64,000 nucleotides of DNA, from contig CALXDJ010000006.1 in assembly GCA_944387035.1 (NCBI GenBank), forward strand, positions 27,154 through 91,153. The letters run 5' to 3'. The translations under genes and the position numbers were made by a program. The notes beneath the pieces were generated by a model that was not told the DNA's origin, did not search any database, and was given only the letters and a program-made list of their open reading frames with translations. Positions 59,020 to 64,000 of the stretch are shown here, one piece after another. Positions within the stretch are counted from its first letter, which is position 1. The number at the start of each line of letters is the position of its first letter. The stretch comes from an uncultured Oscillospiraceae bacterium. GTDB taxonomy: Bacteria; Bacillota; Clostridia; Oscillospirales; Oscillospiraceae.

Positions 59020-60381
59020 GTGGAAAACCTGCCGAAATCCGTGCAGATTGTGCTCCGGCGCCTGGAAGAGGATGGACAGGAGGCGTGGTGCGTGGGCGGC
59101 TGCGTGCGGGATTCCTTGTTGGGACGAACTCCGGAAGACTGGGATGTGACCACCAGCGCCTTGCCGGAACAGATCATGGAACTGTTCGGAGCGCAGGCTC
59201 GGCCCACCGGTCTGCAGCATGGGACTGTGAGCGTCACGCTGGAAGGGGAAACGGTGGAAGTGACCACCTTCCGGGTAGATGGAACTTACCACGATCACCG
59301 CAGGCCGGATCAGGTCACCTTTACCCGTTCCCTGGAGGAGGACCTGTGCCGCCGGGATTTTACCATCAATGCGATGGCTCTGAACCTGCGGGGAGAGCTG
59401 CGGGATCCCTTCTGCGGTCAATCGGATTTGGCTGCCGGTGTGCTGCGCTGTGTGGGGGAACCGGAACGGCGCTTTGAAGAGGATGCCCTGCGGATTTTGC
59501 GCGGGATGCGGTTTGCGTCGGTTCTGGGACTGCGGGTGGAAGAAGCCACCGCTATGGGAATTCACCGCTGTGCACCGCTGCTGGCGCAGATTGCACCGGA
59601 GCGGATTGCGAAGGAATTGATGGGGCTGCTGGTGGGAGCTCGGGCGGATGCTGTGCTGCGGGAATACCCGGATGTGATCGGCGTCTTTTGGCCGGAGATT
59701 TTGCCCATGGTGGGCTTTGACCAGCGTAACCGGCATCATTGCTATGACGTCTGGGAACACACCCTTCACGCACTGTCTTATACGCCGCCGGATCCGGTTG
59801 TGCGCTGCGTAATGCTGCTTCACGATATTGGAAAGCCAAAAACCTTTACACTTGATGCGGAAGGGCACGGGCATTTTCGGGGACATCCCCTGGTCAGCCG
59901 GGACTTGTCGGAGGAGATGCTGCGCCGTCTCAAATGCTCCAATGCATTCTGCCAGACTGTGACACGTCTGGTGGAATGGCATGACCGGGGAATTTGCCAG
60001 GATGAGCGCACGCTGCGCCGGGCGCTGTATTCCCTGGGGGAGCAGGATTTGCGGCGGCTGCTGGTCATCAAGCGGGCGGATAATCTGGCGCAGTCGCCTG
60101 CATTCCGTCAGAGACAAGCTGAGCTGGATTGGGCGGAGAAGGAGCTGGCACGGCTGCTGGATGAGCAGGCGTGCATGTCACTGCGGGATCTTGCTGTCAA
60201 TGGAAAAGACTTGACAGATATGGGACTGCGGGGCCCGGAAATTGGAGCCATGCTGGAGACGCTGCTTGAACGGGTGGTAGATGGGGAATTGCCCAATGAT
60301 TCTGCTGTACTGCTGGATACCGCCCGGCAGCTGCGGGCATATGCATTGGCCCGGAAGGACCAGGTCCTGGGAGGAAAGTAG
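59020..60381 (+). CDS. cca: CCA tRNA nucleotidyltransferase with HD domain
   Basis: This 453-residue class II nucleotidyltransferase has VGGCVRDSLLGRTPEDWDVTTSA (about residues 26-48, giving the GG motif and the DxD metal site), RRDFTINAMALN near residue 113, RFEEDALRILRGMRFAS near residue 151 and an HD domain (MLLHDIGKPKTF near residue 268). It builds or repairs tRNA CCA ends; the HD part may remove phosphates. The GTG start follows AAAGGAGGG. Confidence 0.94.
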   Translation: MENLPKSVQIVLRRLEEDGQEAWCVGGCVRDSLLGRTPEDWDVTTSALPEQIMELFGAQARPTGLQHGTVSVTLEGETVEVTTFRVDGTYHDHRRPDQVTFTRSLEEDLCRRDFTINAMALNLRGELRDPFCGQSDLAAGVLRCVGEPERRFEEDALRILRGMRFASVLGLRVEEATAMGIHRCAPLLAQIAPERIAKELMGLLVGARADAVLREYPDVIGVFWPEILPMVGFDQRNRHHCYDVWEHTLHALSYTPPDPVVRCVMLLHDIGKPKTFTLDAEGHGHFRGHPLVSRDLSEEMLRRLKCSNAFCQTVTRLVEWHDRGICQDERTLRRALYSLGEQDLRRLLVIKRADNLAQSPAFRQRQAELDWAEKELARLLDEQACMSLRDLAVNGKDLTDMGLRGPEIGAMLETLLERVVDGELPNDSAVLLDTARQLRAYALARKDQVLGGK

Positions 60382-60389
60382 AGACGGTC

Positions 60390-61415
60390 ATGGAAACATT
60401 ATGGACACTGTATCACCCGGAAATACCCCTGTTTTTGGAAAAGTTTTCTTGCATGTCTCCCGTCATGCGGCTGCGGGATGTGGGGATGAACTGCGGGTGT
60501 GAATATACGGCATTTCCTCGGTTTGCAGAGATCGGACGGTATTCCCGCTATGAACACAGTCTGGGCGTGGCACTGATTGTCTGGCACTTTACCGGGCGGC
60601 AGGACCAGGCCCTGGCCGGGTTATTTCACGACCTGGCCACACCGGTATTTGCCCATGTGGTGGATTTTCTCAACGGTGATCATCTGCACCAGGAATCCAC
60701 GGAGGCGGGGACCCGGGAGTGCATTGCCGGTTCGCCGGAGCTGATGAAAGGATTGGGGGAACTGGGGCTGACCGTGGATCAGGTGGCAGACTACCACCAA
60801 TATCCCATTGCGGACAATGCTGCACCGGCCCTTTCTGCCGACCGGTTGGAATATACGCTTGGAAATCTGCTCAATTACGGGTTTGCCGATCGGGAGACGG
60901 TGTCGGCTTTTTACCGTGATTTGACAGTAGGAACCGATGAGCATGGCCGGGAAGAACTGGTGTTCCAGACCCCGGAAATCGCGGAAGCTTTTGCTTCTGC
61001 CGCTTTGCAGAATTCCCGGGTCTACGTGGCGGATGAAGACCGGCTTGCCATGCAGATGCTGGCAGACCTGCTGCAAACCGCTTTGCAGCGGGGGATTCTG
61101 CGGAGGGAAGACTTATGGCAAACAGAGCCGTGGGTCATTCGGCGGCTGGAGACAGATGCGGTATGCGGCGAGGCATGGCGGCGGTTTTGCGGGAGTTGCC
61201 GGGTCGTACGCAGTGATATGCCGCTGCCGGATGGTCATGTCTGGTGGCAGGTGGACGCCAAGAAGCGTTGGGTGGACCCGCTTGTTCCGGGAATGGGACG
61301 GGTGTCCCAATGGAGCGGAGCCTTGCGGGAACAGATGGCGTCATTTCAGACGTTGGATTTTTCCGTTTGGCTGCGGGCGGAAACAAAGAAGCGCGCGTTG
61401 GGAGAGGATTCCTAA
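60390..61415 (+). CDS. HD-domain phosphohydrolase-like protein
   Basis: This 341-residue protein has the HD set RYSRYEHSLGVALIVWHF (first His, near residue 55) and LAGLFHDLATPVFAHVVDF (His-Asp near residue 79). The family resembles dNTP triphosphohydrolases and metal-dependent phosphodiesterases of the YfbR/YedJ kind, with no defined substrate. It starts 8 bp after cca, so it belongs to the same operon. Confidence 0.82.
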   Translation: METLWTLYHPEIPLFLEKFSCMSPVMRLRDVGMNCGCEYTAFPRFAEIGRYSRYEHSLGVALIVWHFTGRQDQALAGLFHDLATPVFAHVVDFLNGDHLHQESTEAGTRECIAGSPELMKGLGELGLTVDQVADYHQYPIADNAAPALSADRLEYTLGNLLNYGFADRETVSAFYRDLTVGTDEHGREELVFQTPEIAEAFASAALQNSRVYVADEDRLAMQMLADLLQTALQRGILRREDLWQTEPWVIRRLETDAVCGEAWRRFCGSCRVVRSDMPLPDGHVWWQVDAKKRWVDPLVPGMGRVSQWSGALREQMASFQTLDFSVWLRAETKKRALGEDS

Positions 61416-61432
61416 CGCGCGCTTTCCTTTAT
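61391..61432 (+). terminator. Terminator overlapping the end of the HD gene
   Basis: GCGCGCGTT (61391-61399) pairs with AACGCGCGC (61414-61422) around 14 bases, followed by TTTCCTTTAT. The left arm lies within the last codons of the gene. Confidence 0.7.
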
Positions 61433-61478
61433 TTATATTATATAGTATATTGCGCGGCGCCTTTCTGCGTTCATAAGT

Positions 61479-62162
61479 TCAAACGATGGAAAGCAGGCCG
61501 CGCAGATCCTGAATTTCATAATCCAAATGGAGATCTGCCGGGCGGGGGAGCCCACCGGGATTGACCCAGCAGCAGGGAAGACCTGCGTTATTGGCACCCC
61601 GCATATCGGTGGCAAGAGAGTCTCCGATGACCAGGGTGTTTTCGGGTGTGATGCCGGGCAGCTGAGAACGGACATAGTCGAAGTAGGCCCGGCTGGGTTT
61701 GGAGGCACCGGCTTCTTCGGAGATGAATGCACCGGAAATGAGCGGTGCGAAGGGACTGCTTTCCAGACGCTTTCGCTGCACGGAGGCGACCGCATTGGTG
61801 ATGATGTAGAGCTGGTGCCCGCGTTCATGCAGTGTCTTGCAGGTTTCCAAAGCGTAGGGCAGGGGGTAGGCGCGCTCCCCCAGGGCCTCCAAATAGTCAC
61901 GGTTGCAGGCGGCTGGATCGGATTTCAAGTCCAGTGCCTTCAAAAAACGGATGTATCGCTCCAGGGTGACAAAGTCCTTGCTGACCTCACCGCGGTCAAA
62001 GGCTGCCCAAAGTTCCAGATTGATGTTGTGGTACAGAGCGTAAACCTCGGGCGTATCGGGGATCCCATGCTTGCGGCACATGATGTGAAAGGCCCGGGCG
62101 GAGGCGTGGGGAAAATCGAAGAGCGTATCGTCAGCGTCAAAGAGCAGGTAGAGATAGTTCAT
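61479..62162 (-). CDS. YjjG family HAD phosphatase (pyrimidine 5'-nucleotidase type)
   Basis: This 227-residue HAD protein has motif I LLFDADDTLFDF (Asp9 nucleophile), motif II IITNAVASVQRKRLE, motif III KPSRAYFDYV, and motif IV TLVIGDSLATDMRGANNAG. YjjG-type enzymes dephosphorylate non-canonical pyrimidine nucleotides (house-cleaning). It is convergent with the HD-domain gene. Confidence 0.9.
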   Translation of the reverse strand: MNYLYLLFDADDTLFDFPHASARAFHIMCRKHGIPDTPEVYALYHNINLELWAAFDRGEVSKDFVTLERYIRFLKALDLKSDPAACNRDYLEALGERAYPLPYALETCKTLHERGHQLYIITNAVASVQRKRLESSPFAPLISGAFISEEAGASKPSRAYFDYVRSQLPGITPENTLVIGDSLATDMRGANNAGLPCCWVNPGGLPRPADLHLDYEIQDLRGLLSIV

Positions 62163-62270
62163 GGAACCGGATCCTTTCTGGTGGGATAATTCATCTTACC
62201 ATGCCCGGGAGGAAAAGACAATCACCACCCAATCCGGTGCGCCATACCATGGAACGAGGGGGGATGCCAT

Positions 62271-63125
62271 GTGAAATGGCGATTCGGCATCATCGGCGGA
62301 GACCGCCGTCAGGCGGAACTGGCCCGGATGTTGGCACAGGATGGGCATGTTGTGACCACATATGGACTGGATTCCGGTGAGAATGTGCTGAAGGGACGTT
62401 TGGAGCAGGCGCTCAAAGCAGATGTTGTAATTTTGCCGCTTCCACTTTGTACCAAGCCAGGCAGAATCGTCTGCGGAACGGAGGAAATTCCCATTGAAAC
62501 TCTGTTTGAACAGCTTCAGCCCACGCAGCTGATTTTGGGCGGACGCGTGAAGGCGGAAGAGCAGTGTGCGGCACAGGCCCGAGGTTTGCATCTGCAGGAT
62601 TACTTCCTGCGCGAGGAGCTGACGGTGGCCAATGCCGCTGCCACCGCAGAAGCGGCACTTCAAGTGGCGATGGAGCATTTGGACCGAACCCTGTTGGGAA
62701 CCAAATGCCTGGTGCTGGGCTTTGGACGCATTGGAAAGCTGTTGAGCTTCCGGCTCCATGGCCTGGGGGCACAGGTAACGGCGGCAGCCAGAAAGGCATC
62801 GGACCGTGCGTGGATTCGGGCCTATGGTTGGAAGGCATTGAACACCGCTGCACTTGCAGGAGAATTGGAGTCATTTTCCGTGGTATTCAATACGGTTCCC
62901 TCACTGCTTTTGGATGAACCGCTGTTAAAAGAACTTCCGGCAGGGTGTATGTACGTGGAGCTGGCCTCAGTACCGGGAACGGAATTTTCCTCGGCGCAGC
63001 AATTGGGTGTGCGCTGTATCCGGGCTGCCGGTCTTCCGGGGCAGCTGGTGCCGGTAACAGCAGCGGAGGCCATCCGGGAAGTAGTCAATCAGATGATACT
63101 GGAGGAACGAGGTGACCCTGTGTGA
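62271..63125 (+). CDS. dpaA: Dipicolinate synthase subunit A
   Basis: This 284-residue protein matches SpoVFA/DpaA: N-terminal FGIIGGDRRQAELARMLAQDGH, ADVVILPLPLCTKPG, and the Rossmann segment LLGTKCLVLGFGRIGKLLSFRLHGLGAQVTAAARK near residue 143. With DpaB it oxidises dihydrodipicolinate to dipicolinate in the mother cell during sporulation. The GTG start follows GAGGGGGGAT. It overlaps dpaB by GTGA. Its presence implies that the organism can form endospores, unless the genes are remnants. Confidence 0.93.
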   Translation: MKWRFGIIGGDRRQAELARMLAQDGHVVTTYGLDSGENVLKGRLEQALKADVVILPLPLCTKPGRIVCGTEEIPIETLFEQLQPTQLILGGRVKAEEQCAAQARGLHLQDYFLREELTVANAAATAEAALQVAMEHLDRTLLGTKCLVLGFGRIGKLLSFRLHGLGAQVTAAARKASDRAWIRAYGWKALNTAALAGELESFSVVFNTVPSLLLDEPLLKELPAGCMYVELASVPGTEFSSAQQLGVRCIRAAGLPGQLVPVTAAEAIREVVNQMILEERGDPV

Positions 63126-63700
63126 GAAAGGAGCGGGTTGGATTCGCGCTTTGCGGATCCTTTTGTACCCATGAAAAAGTACTGCATGCTTTGGAGGCGT
63201 TGACGCAGCAGTACGAGACGGTGATTCCCATTGCTTCGGAAAACGCGGCGTTTACGGATACACGATTTGGTACATCTGCGGATCTGCGGCGGCGGCTGCG
63301 GGAGATTACGGGCCATGAAGTACTGTGTGATCTGCCGTCTGTGGAGCCCATTGGACCAAAGGGGCTGCTGGATGTACTGGTCATTGCACCTGCTACCGGT
63401 AATACCATTGCGAAGCTGGCTGCTGGCATCACGGATACTGTGGTAACGATGGCGGCAAAGTCGCATCTGCGCAATGGCCGACCGGTCGTCATCGCTATGG
63501 CCAGTAATGATGGCTTGTCTGCGGGAGCACGCAACATTGGGGAACTGCTGGTACGCAAACATTATTACTTTGTCCCCTTTGGACAGGATAGCGCGATATT
63601 AAAACCGAACTCCCTGATTGCAGACTTCGATAAGATCCCAGACACCGTAGATGCTGCATTAAGGGGTGAACAGCTTCAGCCTATTTTAATGAAAAGCTGA
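63122..63700 (+). CDS. dpaB: Dipicolinate synthase subunit B
   Basis: This 192-residue flavoprotein-like protein matches SpoVFB: GFALCGSFCTHEKVLHALEALTQQYETVIPIASENA at the N-terminus and LLDVLVIAPATGNTIAKLAAGITDTVVTMAAKSHLRN near residue 82. The GTG start at 63122 overlaps the dpaA stop. In Bacillus asd and dapG follow; here a terminator does. Confidence 0.93.
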   Translation: MRKERVGFALCGSFCTHEKVLHALEALTQQYETVIPIASENAAFTDTRFGTSADLRRRLREITGHEVLCDLPSVEPIGPKGLLDVLVIAPATGNTIAKLAAGITDTVVTMAAKSHLRNGRPVVIAMASNDGLSAGARNIGELLVRKHYYFVPFGQDSAILKPNSLIADFDKIPDTVDAALRGEQLQPILMKS

Positions 63701-63720
63701 GAGATCCTATAGCGATAATC

Positions 63721-63768
63721 AGAGTTCCTGGTATCGGCAAAGAGTGCTTGATACCAGGGACTCTTTCA
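63721..63768 (+). terminator. Terminator after dpaB
   Basis: AGAGTTCCTGGTATC pairs with GATACCAGGGACTCT (63750-63764, one G-U) around a 14-base loop, followed by TTCAAT. The T-run is weak. Confidence 0.7.
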
Positions 63769-64000
63769 ATATGGTTATTATAGTACTGAATGTGAAGAGC
63801 TGAGCTTAGGGGAGCAGAACCAATATAAATGATAGAGGAGAAGGGAAAAGAAACGGTTCCTTGGCATCTGGAATAATGGGAGAACAATGCAAAGTGCAAA
63901 AGAATCCAGGGAAAGGGTTTGGCATTCTAACCAAGCTGTCCGCGAGATGCGCGGCGCGGCCGACAGAAGCTTGAAGAAATTCAAAAAGCTGTTGACAAGC
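63769..64000. other. Gene-free tail ending in a -35 hexamer
   Basis: No credible coding frame is visible. The A/T-rich stretch GAAGAAATTCAAAAAGCT (about 63973-63990) leads into TTGACA at 63992-63997, probably the -35 of a strong promoter (possibly for stable RNA) whose -10 is outside the window. Confidence 0.5.

Noticed and set aside
62224..62250. SigK-type promoter for dpaAB (ACC, 16 bp, CATACCAT)
   Set aside because: The transcription start would fall on top of the ribosome site at about 62255-62264, leaving almost no leader; the real sporulation promoter is probably elsewhere.

Overview
The window is a GC-rich, densely coded bacterial chromosome segment with no phage, IS element, CRISPR array, tRNA or rRNA that I can recognise. 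The gene set points to a strictly anaerobic, spore-forming Firmicute of the class Clostridia, most likely an Oscillospiraceae-type gut bacterium. Supporting signs are 2-hydroxyacyl-CoA dehydratase-type proteins, a flavodoxin/ferredoxin EFR1 protein, an NfnAB pair, dipicolinate synthase (dpaAB), YfmF/YfmH peptidases, the ylxM-ffh-rpsP-khpA-rimM-trmD order and frequent TTG starts. The genus call is inference.

Layout. 1-3075: 3' end of an acyl-CoA dehydratase activase-like gene, its partner and a flavodoxin-type reductase. 3194-12140: rRNA-type methyltransferase, VanZ protein, ECF transporter module (ecfA1-ecfA2-ecfT), two paralogous membrane-anchored proteins, truA, a DUF5711-like protein and CvpA. 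This block carries a fossil tandem duplication: between the two paralogs lie a truncated truA 5' end fused to a truncated ecfT 3' end. 12176-19351: ClpE-like ATPase, small Cys protein, EFR1, lipase, D,D-carboxypeptidase and a P-loop ATPase. 19369-20810: an M-box (Mg2+) riboswitch with terminator, a proline-rich mini-ORF, then an MgtE-type transporter. 20912-24152: sigA and dnaG. 24368-27667: phosphopantetheinyl transferase, acetyltransferase, phosphoribosyltransferase, coiled-coil protein and LURP-one protein. 27725-31368: SRP/ribosome-maturation operon on the minus strand. 31659-39876: DUF819 carrier, dipeptidase, YfmF/YfmH, lgt, folD and small membrane proteins.

39996-53004 is the most interesting metabolic region. 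A BMP-type (nucleoside-like) ABC transporter, carbamate kinase, a YgeW-type carbamoyltransferase and a YgeY-type amidohydrolase lie on the minus strand. Divergent from them are a YheO/DauR-like regulator that overlaps a 491-residue PLP enzyme, followed by a threonine-synthase-like PLP enzyme. Together they suggest uptake of a purine- or ureide-like compound, its cleavage, and ATP recovery through carbamoyl phosphate. A CBS protein, a Crp/Fnr regulator and NfnAB follow. A 17-bp motif recurs upstream of the transporter, the Crp/Fnr gene and nfnAB.

56970-63700: ProX-like deacylase, murC, cca, an HD protein, a YjjG-type phosphatase and dpaAB (spore dipicolinate). The last 230 bases hold no convincing gene and end on a perfect -35 hexamer.
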